A stretch of DNA of 39,193 nucleotides from Burkholderiaceae bacterium (GCA_947482555.1 CANKKB010000003.1:1-39193), one strand, 5' to 3'; positions 28,472 to 37,147 are shown, counted from the stretch's first letter. Program-made: numbers and translations. The notes: generated from the letters alone by a model not told the origin.

Positions 28472-29678
28472 AATTATTTATCTTAGTTCCTGTTTCTGAT
28501 AACAGCCAATTAATTAAATCAGCCACTGAACGAATTTGATCGCCGAAGGGTAATGTTCCAGCCCCTCTAAAAAATAAACCTTTTTGGGTATCTCCTGTAA
28601 ATGCGCTCCCGAGAACTTTGTCTATACAAAATTGCCCCCAAGCAGCATTACCATCCCTTAAACCACAATCATGTAAGCAATCAAATACCATTGTGCATCT
28701 TGGCTTTTTACGTGCCTTATTTTTTAACTTGGCCTCGGCTTTCATATAATTTTTTAACCAAGGCGTCATTACTGCTCTTGCAGGTAAGCCTGCAACGCTT
28801 AAAAACTCAACCAGCTCTTCAGGCCTGGAGCCAGCTAGTACTTTTTTAAATGCCTCGTCTGCATCTCCCTCTAACGTTACCGCAAAGGCTGTGCCCAACT
28901 GAACCCCTGACACTCCCATGGACTGTAGTTTTTGAATGTCCTGTAAATTACTAATTCCACCAGCGGCAATTAAAGGAATTTGCCCCTCTATTCCCATCCT
29001 TTTAAAAAAATCCATTACCTGAGGAATAACATTTTCAAAATCGAATTTAGGATTATTAATGTCAGCTACTGAAGAAGCCCCCAGATGTCCTCCAGCTAAT
29101 TTAGGGTTTTCAATCACAATTGCATCTGGCAAGCGTCCTTTTTTCTCCCATTTTTTTACCAATATTTGCACACCCCTTGCCTCCGATAAGATGGGAATTA
29201 ATGCTGTGGCTGGATAACCAGCAGCTAAATCTGGCAGGTCAAGCGGCAACCCTGCGCCAACCACAATTGCATCAACACCGCTCTCTAAAGCACAAGCAAC
29301 ATAAGCCTCATATTCATTAACAGCACGCATAACATTAACTGCGATAAGTCCGAAACTACTCGAACCCTCTTGAGCCATCTTAATTTCTCTTTTCAAGGCC
29401 TCAAGGTTTGCTTGATTTATAGCCTTCTTACTTTCTACTGAAGGGGGAAGGTGTTGGGTCAGATCCATTAAATCTGGATGTAAGCGGCGTAAATCAATTG
29501 AAGAAATAGTCCCCATACCACCAATTTTTGCAACAGCGCCAGCTAAGCGATGGGCTGAAACCCCGACGCCCATGCCACCCTGTACTATCGGTAGAATAGT
29601 TTTACCTTTAATTGTCAAGCTTTTAAGTCCGCTTGAATCAAGCAGTTGATTAAATAATTGCGGTATTAAAGGATTCAT
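28458..29678 (-). CDS. Nitronate monooxygenase-like (2-nitropropane dioxygenase family) FMN enzyme
   Basis: LPIVQGGMGVGVSAHRLAGAVAKIGGMGTISS, IPLIAAGGISNLQDIQKLQSMGVSGVQLGTAFAVTLEGDAD. Confidence 0.85.
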   Translation of the reverse strand: MNPLIPQLFNQLLDSSGLKSLTIKGKTILPIVQGGMGVGVSAHRLAGAVAKIGGMGTISSIDLRRLHPDLMDLTQHLPPSVESKKAINQANLEALKREIKMAQEGSSSFGLIAVNVMRAVNEYEAYVACALESGVDAIVVGAGLPLDLPDLAAGYPATALIPILSEARGVQILVKKWEKKGRLPDAIVIENPKLAGGHLGASSVADINNPKFDFENVIPQVMDFFKRMGIEGQIPLIAAGGISNLQDIQKLQSMGVSGVQLGTAFAVTLEGDADEAFKKVLAGSRPEELVEFLSVAGLPARAVMTPWLKNYMKAEAKLKNKARKKPRCTMVFDCLHDCGLRDGNAAWGQFCIDKVLGSAFTGDTQKGLFFRGAGTLPFGDQIRSVADLINWLLSETGTKINNYATN

Positions 29679-30847
29679 TTTGTAGCTTTAATGAAGTCTG
29701 CAGAAAACATCATTGGAGTGTATTTATACAAATACAGAAAATAAGCTAGGCACCAACAAGCACCTGAAATAATCAGCAAGGAATTAAATAAATTACTTGG
29801 TGCCAGATGCGCTATTAACCAAAAAGCGGCTGCACAAGGCACTAATAAGTAACATGCATGCTCGATCTTTCCAGCAACCAATGGTCTGCCAGTATGGCCA
29901 AGTGCGGTACGCGTAATCATTCCAATAATTAAACCCCCAGTAGCCCCAATTCCAAAAGCATGCAAGGCAGGATAGATCGAAACTAATTTAAGCGAGTAAA
30001 TGCCTAATAAAAAAAAGCCAAACACAAGCCAAGCATATGAGATATGTAATATCCATAAAATTGGTTTATTTTTAGTTGCAAGTGGTCGCCAGCCCCACAG
30101 CAAAATGGCATGTAACGTGGCAGTTATAAAACATAAGACAGCTGAAATAATATTGGGTGTAAAAAATGCTAGGGTTAAAAATGATATCGCGGTAAATATT
30201 AATGTTGCTTTGGCTATAGTAGGATGACGAAATTGCTGAATTCCAGGAATCGCATTTGCAGTAAAACTTGGTATAACTCTGCCGCCAATCATGACTTCAA
30301 TCATGGTGATTAAATACAAAGCAATAAAAAGTAAAGGATTTGGATCGATTGCTATGTAACCTAAAGCTGCTAAATAAAAAATTCCATTCAAAAAACCTAA
30401 TCCCAAAAGAATCATCGGGAGAAAAAGATTTCTAAGCATTCGACGTCGATAAATTAACCGCCCAATCACAATTGCAATTACCGGAAGAAATGCGACGTCA
30501 AAAATAGCAAAAAATGGATTTAGAAAAGGGCCAATGCGTCCTGAAAGCCACAAAAGAACTAGCAAAGCCAAAGAGAGGCCTTTGGGGGTTTCTAAACCGG
30601 TCCAGGCTCGAACGGCTGTTAAAGAAAATCCCGCAATGACAGTGGCAGCAAAGCCAAACAGCATTTCATGAGCATGCCATTGCATGCCCACTATCAATTG
30701 CTGCCTCCGTAAGCTATATCCATTTAACTCTAAAAGCCACTCAAATAAGGCTAGCGCAGACCACAAAGCGGCACATAAATAGAATGGTCTAAACCCTAAG
30801 GAAAAAATTGGGGGAGTTCTGCTTCTCACCTTATATACTCCAATCAA
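29675..30847 (-). CDS. nnrS: NnrS family membrane protein (nitric-oxide stress associated)
   Basis: PPIFSLGFRPFYLCAALWSALA...VGMQWHAHEMLFGFAATVIAGFSLTAVRAWTG; GRVIPSFTANA; multi-TM. Confidence 0.9.
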   Translation of the reverse strand: MIGVYKVRSRTPPIFSLGFRPFYLCAALWSALALFEWLLELNGYSLRRQQLIVGMQWHAHEMLFGFAATVIAGFSLTAVRAWTGLETPKGLSLALLVLLWLSGRIGPFLNPFFAIFDVAFLPVIAIVIGRLIYRRRMLRNLFLPMILLGLGFLNGIFYLAALGYIAIDPNPLLFIALYLITMIEVMIGGRVIPSFTANAIPGIQQFRHPTIAKATLIFTAISFLTLAFFTPNIISAVLCFITATLHAILLWGWRPLATKNKPILWILHISYAWLVFGFFLLGIYSLKLVSIYPALHAFGIGATGGLIIGMITRTALGHTGRPLVAGKIEHACYLLVPCAAAFWLIAHLAPSNLFNSLLIISGACWCLAYFLYLYKYTPMMFSADFIKATK

Positions 30848-30982
30848 TTTTATAAATAAGCTTACCGCGCCACGGCATTACTGGCAATGCCAGCATTCTC
30901 AACCTATTAATGGAGAAATGAAATAGCTCTATAGAACTACCCTTGAGTATAGGGTCTACACCCTCTAAAAAACATGGTTCCT

Positions 30983-30996
30983 TTGCGCTAGATCAA
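30983..30996. promoter_or_regulatory. FNR/ANR/Dnr-like site (TTGCG-CTAG-ATCAA)
   Basis: Matches TTGAT-N4-ATCAA perfectly in one half-site and 3/5 in the other; 136 bp upstream of the nnrS start in an intergenic region. Confidence 0.6.
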
Positions 30997-31082
30997 ATAA
31001 TTAACTAGATTTATTACTTTTTAGTAATGGGTAAGCTAAAAACACTAAAGTAATTGCAATCCTTGTGCCAACCAAGTTGAAC

Positions 31083-31615
31083 TTATTCTTTCTTCAGGTT
31101 TTCTGCCTGAATAACAGGGCGCAAGCTCACTAACTCTTTAGCAATAAATGCTGTCGCTTTTACCCGGTAGCACTATTAATTGGCTGAATTGAAATAGTGG
31201 CCAATTTTTCTATCAAGGCCGGATCGGAAAGCGTCTCCAACCACAGCAATTTCAGTAAAATCTTTAATTAAATCATATTGGGGCTTAGGATTTATTAGGC
31301 TATAAAACACAAGCGTTGAGGCAGTACCAAATAATAATGTATACCCATCGGGATTGCTGTTTTTTATTTCAAGCGATCCAATTGCACCGCTAAAACTGCT
31401 TTTTTTATTAACTACTACCGTAACTCCAAGTTGGGCCCCAAGCGATTGTGCATATAACCTTGCAAACTGGTCAGTTGGGTCGCTAGCTGGAAATGGCACA
31501 ACTAAACAAATTGGTTTGACGGGATACGTATTTTGTGATTTCGAGGTGTCGAATAAAAAAATTCACTCAACATAAGTAAACTGAGTATTAAAATAAAAAC
31601 TTTACTTAAGTTCAT
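31083..31615 (-). pseudogene. Decayed Bug/TctC-family binding-protein gene
   Basis: Fragments in different frames: signal peptide MNLSKVFILILSLLMLSEFF (ATG 31615); then YPVKPICLVVPFPASDPTDQFARLYAQSLG...FTEIAVVGDA; then C-terminal LSDPALIEKLATISIQPINSATG / KATAFIAKELVSLRPVIQAENLKKE*. The middle of the protein is missing. Confidence 0.85.
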
Positions 31616-31627
31616 ATTGATTCTCAA

Positions 31628-32042
31628 TTAGAGTTGACTACTATTCCACTCAGTTGATGGCTCGGATGGTTCAGCGAGCAACGCAGATAATTTAATCTCT
31701 TCAATTGCGCAATACTCATCTTTGTCCCAGGTATCGCCACTAATGCCGACAACTCCTATATCCACTCTCTGCTGATTTAAGATTAGTTCGCCTCCAGGTG
31801 CTGTAATGAAGCGCCCATCAGATGCAATTGCTAAAGTATTTTGAAAAACAGGACGTATCGAAGCGCAAAACACCATAGCCATTTTCACGTTTAAATGCTA
31901 CAAGTTGCCCGCCAGCATCGAGTGCCGCAATCGCCAGTGGCAAAATACCCTTATCTGCGTATATTTTAATTGCTGAATTAATAATGCTATCTGCTATAGC
32001 CAAATCTAAACTTGAATGAATTGGAATCAGTTTTTCTTCCAT
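31628..32042 (-). pseudogene. Decayed GlcG/HbpS-like (DUF336) gene
   Basis: Two overlapping frames: ALDAGGQLVAFKRENGYGVLRFDT and RPVFQNTLAIASDGRFITAPGGELI...IGVVGISGDTWDKDEYCAIEEIK. The family's central segment between them is missing and the frame changes. Confidence 0.85.
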
Positions 32043-32064
32043 AACTCTTCTTTTTTAAAGATTA

Positions 32065-32796
32065 TTAAGCTGCGTTACTCAAGCCAACGGTAATACCACC
32101 GCAAACATAGAGTACTTGGCCGGTAATAAAGCCGGCGCGGTCATCTAAAAATAAGGCAACGGCGTGAGCTACATCTTCTGGCTCGCCCATTCGCTGTACC
32201 GGGATATTAGCAATAATTTTTTTTGTCTTAGGATGATCAGGATGATTTCCTGAGGTAAATAATTCGGTGGCTATTGGCCCTGGTCCGATCGCATTCACAG
32301 TAATACCAAAAGATGCCATTTCAAGTGCCCAGGTACGCGTCATCCCCAGTAACCCAGCCTTGCTAGCAGCATAAGCCGTGCGTTCTTCCTTACCTAGTGC
32401 TGCCCTACTAGCAATATTAATAATGCGCCCAAATTTGGCAGAACGCATCCCCGGCATAAGACTTTGCGCCAATAACATCGGTGCCCTGAGGTTTAAATTC
32501 ATGACGGCATCAAAGTCATCGAGACTTACCGCCTCCAGAGCGCCAGGACGAATAATTCCCGCATTATTTACCAATCGCAATATGCTGGTAGTTCTGAGTA
32601 GCTCTTCGATGAGCCCCTGAGTCGCTTGAGCATCAGTTAAATCGATCGGATGAAATATTTCGCCAGCCAACATGGTTTTTGGAGGTACTTGATCTAAATT
32701 AATAACGTGATAGCCATCCTCAATTACTCTTCGTGCAATAGCTCTGCCTATGCCACCAGTTCCACCCGAGATGAGGATATTTTTAGTCTTGCTCAT
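32065..32796 (-). CDS. SDR family oxidoreductase (3-oxoacyl-ACP reductase-like)
   Basis: ISGGTGGIGRAIARRV, NNAGI, YAASKAG, GPIATEL motifs. Confidence 0.9.
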   Translation of the reverse strand: MSKTKNILISGGTGGIGRAIARRVIEDGYHVINLDQVPPKTMLAGEIFHPIDLTDAQATQGLIEELLRTTSILRLVNNAGIIRPGALEAVSLDDFDAVMNLNLRAPMLLAQSLMPGMRSAKFGRIINIASRAALGKEERTAYAASKAGLLGMTRTWALEMASFGITVNAIGPGPIATELFTSGNHPDHPKTKKIIANIPVQRMGEPEDVAHAVALFLDDRAGFITGQVLYVCGGITVGLSNAA

Positions 32797-32991
32797 TGAA
32801 TATAGAATAAGTCATATTTAAAAATAATTTGCTGAGACTAAAAGCATATAGCAGACTACGCTAAATTGATATTCGGTAGATACCACTAGAATGAATTGAA
32901 TCTAAAATACGCTTCAATTTCAACAGATTACACCTTAATTAGCGCAAATTTACCACCTGCAAGCTAAAAACAATATACTTTCACTACCTTA

Positions 32992-33008
32992 GAAGATAAG
33001 GTATCTTC
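32992..33008. promoter_or_regulatory. Perfect 7-bp inverted repeat GAAGATA-AGG-TATCTTC, candidate operator
   Basis: Seen directly; 26 bp upstream of the TTG start at 33035. Confidence 0.45.
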
Positions 33009-33034
33009 CGCAGCATAATGATGGGGCGACATCC

Positions 33035-33790
33035 TTGAAATTCATTTACTTCAGTATCACCGCAATTCTAATCAGTACATCTTCTATGGCACAACTGCAA
33101 GTAATTATTTCTGGTGGATTTAGTGCGCCCTACCAGCAAATGCTGCCCCAATTTGAAAAAAATACGGGCATCTCAGTAAAAACATTATCCGGAGCATCTC
33201 AAGGCACGGGACCTAAAACAATTAAGGCGCAATTAGAGGCAGGCGCCTCTGTTGATGTAGTGATCCTCTCCCGCGAAGGACTAGCAGAATTAGTTTCGTT
33301 GGGGAGAATTATGCCCGGCACAGCTGTTGACTTGGCGATTGCACCCTTGGGCGCAGCGATTCCCTTGGGATCTTCTAGGCCTGATATCACTACTGTAGCT
33401 ACTTTCACAGAAGCCTTATTAAAGGCTAACTCGATTGTTGTCCCTGGTAGTACGAGCGGTATTTACCTCACCTCAGAACTTTTTCCAAAGTTGGGAGTTG
33501 CTAAAAAAATCTCGGTAAAAATAACCGAACGCGGTAGCCAAGCAACCTCACTATTAGCAGCAAAAGAAGCAGCAATGGCTATTCAACCAAGTAGTGAACT
33601 TGTCAACGTCGCAGGTATCGATTTTATTGGGCGCCTGCCAAATGAAATTCAGCTTTTACAGATATTTGCAATTGCTATTACGAAAGACTCTTCGCAGGTT
33701 GAGTCCGCTAAAAAATTAATTCAATTTTTGACTTCTCCTGCGGCAGCTGTTCCTATTCAAAATAGCGGTATGGATTTAATTAAACGGTAA
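33035..33790 (+). CDS. ModA-like extracellular solute-binding protein (orphan)
   Basis: Signal peptide; VIISGGFSAPYQQMLPQFEKNTGISVKTLSGASQGTGPKTIKAQLEAGASVDVVILSREGLAELVSLGRI...VPGSTSGIYLTSELFPKLGV. TTG start inferred. Confidence 0.82.
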   Translation: MKFIYFSITAILISTSSMAQLQVIISGGFSAPYQQMLPQFEKNTGISVKTLSGASQGTGPKTIKAQLEAGASVDVVILSREGLAELVSLGRIMPGTAVDLAIAPLGAAIPLGSSRPDITTVATFTEALLKANSIVVPGSTSGIYLTSELFPKLGVAKKISVKITERGSQATSLLAAKEAAMAIQPSSELVNVAGIDFIGRLPNEIQLLQIFAIAITKDSSQVESAKKLIQFLTSPAAAVPIQNSGMDLIKR

Positions 33791-33817
33791 TGATGAATTG
33801 AATAAAAAGGAATATAC

Positions 33818-34159
33818 ATGATTGTTGAAGAGCGAATCTACACACTACATCACGGCAAAGTTGCCGAGTACCTAAAGCTCTATGAAGAAGAAGGTCGTGC
33901 AATTCAGTTAAAAATTCTAGGGTGTAATGTTGGCTATTACACTGTAGATACTGGACCACAAAATACCGTGATTCACTTGTGGGCTTACTTAGATGCTGCA
34001 GAGCGAGAAAAAAGACGCAGTGTTTTAACCACCGACCCCCATTGGCAAGCCTATCTACCTAAAATTCGCCCCCTGATGTTAGTTCAAGAAACGCGTATCT
34101 TAAAACCGGCGCCCTTTTTTGCAAATTGGCTTCAACAACAGTTAGAAACTGCAAAATGA
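33818..34159 (+). CDS. NIPSNAP family protein
   Basis: MIVEERIYTLHHGKVAEYLKLYEEEGRAIQLKILG...VIHLWAYLDAAEREKRRSVLTTDPHWQAYLPKIRPLMLVQETRIL. Confidence 0.88.
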   Translation: MIVEERIYTLHHGKVAEYLKLYEEEGRAIQLKILGCNVGYYTVDTGPQNTVIHLWAYLDAAEREKRRSVLTTDPHWQAYLPKIRPLMLVQETRILKPAPFFANWLQQQLETAK

Positions 34160-34818
34160 ATTACGAATTACGACTTTATCTTGACCAGCTAACTGCAAAG
34201 TCAGCTCCAATTGAGTTGAAAGAAACCTATGCTCGGGCTATCTATATAGCTGAGGGTAGTTTAGCCATTAAAAATGGTGTCGCTACGATACTCACCCTCT
34301 CTCAAAATAGCGCCATATCTATTCCTGAATTATTTACCTTAAGTGGCGGAAGCGTTGATGCAACCCTATTGCGCTGGGAGCTGGTTGATGAAGCCGATAG
34401 AACTAATGAAATTCAATCTAAACAAAGTATCTTACTTTTAGCGGCCAAAATAGCGTTAGGCGATTTATCTCAATATATTATTCGCTGTGATAGAGTTGAT
34501 TTTCCGCCCTATGGAGAGGCGCTGACCCACAAACATGAGGGTGGCGGTATTCGTTGTTTACTGTTTGGCTCTATACAAATTCATACGATGGGTAGTATCC
34601 ATGCATATCAACCCCAGGGTGCCTGGTTTGAGGCTGGGCCTGACCTAGTTTATGCCGAAACCGATAAAGTATTAGCGTCAGCATTTGCAAGAGTCATGAT
34701 TTTGCCCAAAGCACTTATTGGCGGAAAATCATCGATTGAATATGTTAATGCAGACGATATTAATAAACCCAAGACTCAGCGTTATCAAATTTTTATCGAT
34801 GAGTTAATAAAAAAATAA
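34156..34818 (+). CDS. Cupin-like protein of unknown function
   Basis: ATGA overlap with NIPSNAP stop sets start at 34156 (MNYELRLYLDQ). Cupin-like GEALTHKHEGGGIRCLLFGSIQIHTMG...GAWFEAGPDLVYAE. Confidence 0.7.
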   Translation: MNYELRLYLDQLTAKSAPIELKETYARAIYIAEGSLAIKNGVATILTLSQNSAISIPELFTLSGGSVDATLLRWELVDEADRTNEIQSKQSILLLAAKIALGDLSQYIIRCDRVDFPPYGEALTHKHEGGGIRCLLFGSIQIHTMGSIHAYQPQGAWFEAGPDLVYAETDKVLASAFARVMILPKALIGGKSSIEYVNADDINKPKTQRYQIFIDELIKK

Positions 34819-34837
34819 TCTATTAAAGGAAATCAAT

Positions 34838-34978
34838 ATGCGTCAAATAATTCTTGCCTTAATTTTTGCCTTCCTGCTAGTGGGATGCGCGACCAACTTT
34901 AGTAAAGAAGGCGGCATGGATGATGACTTCAGAAATCAGATCCCGAACGCGGGTAGTAGTTCTCTTAGCTCGTATTAA
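34838..34978 (+). CDS. Small lipoprotein (46 aa), absent from the ORF track
   Basis: MRQIILALIFAFLLVGCATNFSKEGGMDDDFRNQIPNAGSSSLSSY*; lipobox LVGC; AAAGGA SD upstream. Confidence 0.65.
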   Translation: MRQIILALIFAFLLVGCATNFSKEGGMDDDFRNQIPNAGSSSLSSY

Positions 34979-36066
34979 GCTGAGGTATTCGCAAAGTCTT
35001 GATAGGTCTGTGGCCCGAAGAACTCTTGCCATCTTGGCGGCAAAGATACTCCCCTAAGCGAACTCTCTTTTGCGGCATTTAGTGCAAGCTGTAGTGCAAT
35101 CCTTGCTTTAGGAGGAGATAAGGCTCCCGCAGCCATACACCCTTCAGGATCTTTGTCGGGAACATTGGGCCGTACATTCCCCGCCCCAGTTCTGGTGGCA
35201 CGAACCACAGCAATGCCCGCTGCAATTGCTTGATCGACCGACTCTTGCCATGCACTATTAAATCCACCCTGACCTGTTCCTGCAATGACTAAACCGCTTA
35301 CCCCTGCGTTGATAGACTGCTGAATAAGTTCGGTGCGAGCGCCTGCATGACTCGTAAAAATCTCCACCCAAGGCCAAGCATCAGCTTGAGGAATTGGTAA
35401 GTCTTCTAGTAAAGCGGCTTGCACTGCTTTTACAAGAGATAGCCATGAGGGATTAATTAAGGATACGGAACTAGAAGGTGAATCCATTAATGGCGCACTT
35501 ATATTACTGCTATGACGCTTTGCTAAATCGCGCGCCATGCAGACTTTGCCTGCAAAAACTGCAAATATGCCCCCTGGACAATTATCAATAGCAGTGCTTG
35601 CCCATTGAATCGAATTGAGCAGATTTTTAGGGCCATCTGCACCAATCGCATTCGCTGGCAACATCGCCCCAGTTAGTACCACTCGCTTTCCTAGCTTCTC
35701 AGCATACTTGCCACACGTGGCTTGTAAAAATAAACCCGTCTCTTCGATAGTATCGGTGCCATGAGTAATGACGATCCCGATTAGTGCGGAACTTGCAAGG
35801 GCATTTTTGACCTGCTGCCCTAGCTCCGTTAGCAAAGGTTCGCTTAAATTACTGCTGTTGATATTTGCTACCTGCCTAGAAATAATATTGAGGCCATCAG
35901 GCAGCATTTGCTCAATCTTCGTTAATAGCTCGTCAACTCCAACTTGCCCCGCTTTATAGGCCAATGGATTTAGTTCGGGACTTGGCGCTAACCCTGCAAT
36001 CGTTCCCCCCATACCTAAAACTAAAATATGCGGAGATAGCTCGTCATTAACAGAAGATGAATTCAT
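34975..36066 (-). CDS. L-asparaginase (type I/II family)
   Basis: ILVLGMGGTIAGLAP, VITHGTDTIEETGLFL, VLTGAMLPANAIGADGPKNLLNSI. Confidence 0.92.
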   Translation of the reverse strand: MNSSSVNDELSPHILVLGMGGTIAGLAPSPELNPLAYKAGQVGVDELLTKIEQMLPDGLNIISRQVANINSSNLSEPLLTELGQQVKNALASSALIGIVITHGTDTIEETGLFLQATCGKYAEKLGKRVVLTGAMLPANAIGADGPKNLLNSIQWASTAIDNCPGGIFAVFAGKVCMARDLAKRHSSNISAPLMDSPSSSVSLINPSWLSLVKAVQAALLEDLPIPQADAWPWVEIFTSHAGARTELIQQSINAGVSGLVIAGTGQGGFNSAWQESVDQAIAAGIAVVRATRTGAGNVRPNVPDKDPEGCMAAGALSPPKARIALQLALNAAKESSLRGVSLPPRWQEFFGPQTYQDFANTSA

Positions 36067-36101
36067 ATGTCATTATAAAAATAAATCTTGTTCATAAAAA
36101 A

Positions 36102-36138
36102 ACCCCCTTAGTTGGATGCAATGTCCAACAAAGGGGGT
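36102..36138 (-). terminator. Rho-independent terminator
   Basis: ACCCCCTT-a-GTTGGA TGCAATG TCCAAC-a-AAGGGGGT stem-loop, with A-run on plus (T-run on minus) immediately adjacent; downstream of the 36180-36578 gene. Confidence 0.85.
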
Positions 36139-36179
36139 CAGTTTAAGCGGATACTTTTTTTAATTTATTACTAACCACC

Positions 36180-36578
36180 TTAAGGGGCTACTACACGCCA
36201 AACATTATTTACTCCGTCTCCGGTTTTATCTCCAGGATTTTTATCTTTAGCGAAGAAATATAAAGGCTTCCCTTTATAGGCAAGTTGCTTCTGCCCATCA
36301 TTACGAGTAATAACTGAAAAATCTCCTGAAACTTTAATGCCAGACTCGACATACACAGGTGGCCAGTTATCAGCACAAGTAGCTATACATTCAGATTTAC
36401 CAGAACCTACCTGATCTTTATCAAAAGTATAGACAGTTTTGCCATAACTACTAGTCAAGATGCCATTATTGATTTTAATAAAATTGGCAGACGGCGTTTT
36501 AACATCCGGCATTCCTGAGCAAGCAGCTAAAAGAAAACTTGTAACTACAGCAGCCAACATCTTAAATTGATAATTCAT
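36180..36578 (-). CDS. COG4315-type lipoprotein (YxFxxD repeats)
   Basis: Lipobox LLAACSG; ILTSSYGKTVYTFDKDQVGSGKSECIATCADNWPPVYV...YKGKPLYFFAKDKNPGDKTGDGVNNVWRVV. Confidence 0.85.
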   Translation of the reverse strand: MNYQFKMLAAVVTSFLLAACSGMPDVKTPSANFIKINNGILTSSYGKTVYTFDKDQVGSGKSECIATCADNWPPVYVESGIKVSGDFSVITRNDGQKQLAYKGKPLYFFAKDKNPGDKTGDGVNNVWRVVAP

Positions 36579-36607
36579 TTTTAATCCTTAATTGAAAAAG
36601 CTGGAGA

Positions 36608-37147
36608 TTAGGTACCTGGGCCAACCAAGATAACTTCGATACGGCGATTTTGAGCGCGGCCATCAGCGCTATCATTTGCTGCAACTGGGCTAGATTCACC
36701 CATACCTTGCGCAGAAATTAGACTGGGACTCACGCCTTTTTTAATAAGGTAATCAACTACATTGTCGGCACGCCTAGAAGAGAGGTCAAGATTAGTTTCT
36801 ATACCTTCTTTTTTGAGTCCGGCTCCAATTGGTACATTATCAGTGTATCCCCGTACTACAACTTTGGTATTTTTAAAGCCTGATAAGGTTGGTGCCATCT
36901 TAGCCAACATTGTATCGGCCTTACTATTCAACTTAAATCCGCCCTCTGGAAAGAGAATTTTATCTTTAATGGTAATCCGTAATTCACCTTGTAGCTTACG
37001 AATTTCTACCTCATCACCTTGATATGCTTGTTGCAATTGACTATAGGCACCATCAAGCTGGTTATAGCTTTGTTGAGTTACACATCCAGCTACCAAACCA
37101 AAGGTAGCTAGGCAGATTAAAAATAAGTACTTGCGCAGTAAATTCAT
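36608..37147 (-). CDS. OmpA-family lipoprotein
   Basis: Lipobox LVAGCV; OmpA C-terminal NLDLSSRRADNVVDYLIKKGVSPSLISAQGMGESSPVAANDSADGRAQNRRIEVIL. Confidence 0.92.
   Translation of the reverse strand: MNLLRKYLFLICLATFGLVAGCVTQQSYNQLDGAYSQLQQAYQGDEVEIRKLQGELRITIKDKILFPEGGFKLNSKADTMLAKMAPTLSGFKNTKVVVRGYTDNVPIGAGLKKEGIETNLDLSSRRADNVVDYLIKKGVSPSLISAQGMGESSPVAANDSADGRAQNRRIEVILVGPGT

Noticed and set aside
28472-28510. Cobalamin riboswitch upstream of nrdJ
   Set aside because: nrdJ overlaps the preceding gene by 14 bp; there is no leader and I saw no B12-box-like sequence. A covariance search (Rfam cobalamin model) would confirm.
30848-32064. Mobile element or integration scar around the two pseudogenes
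   Set aside because: No transposase, integrase, terminal repeats or tRNA found; simple deletion decay explains the pattern.
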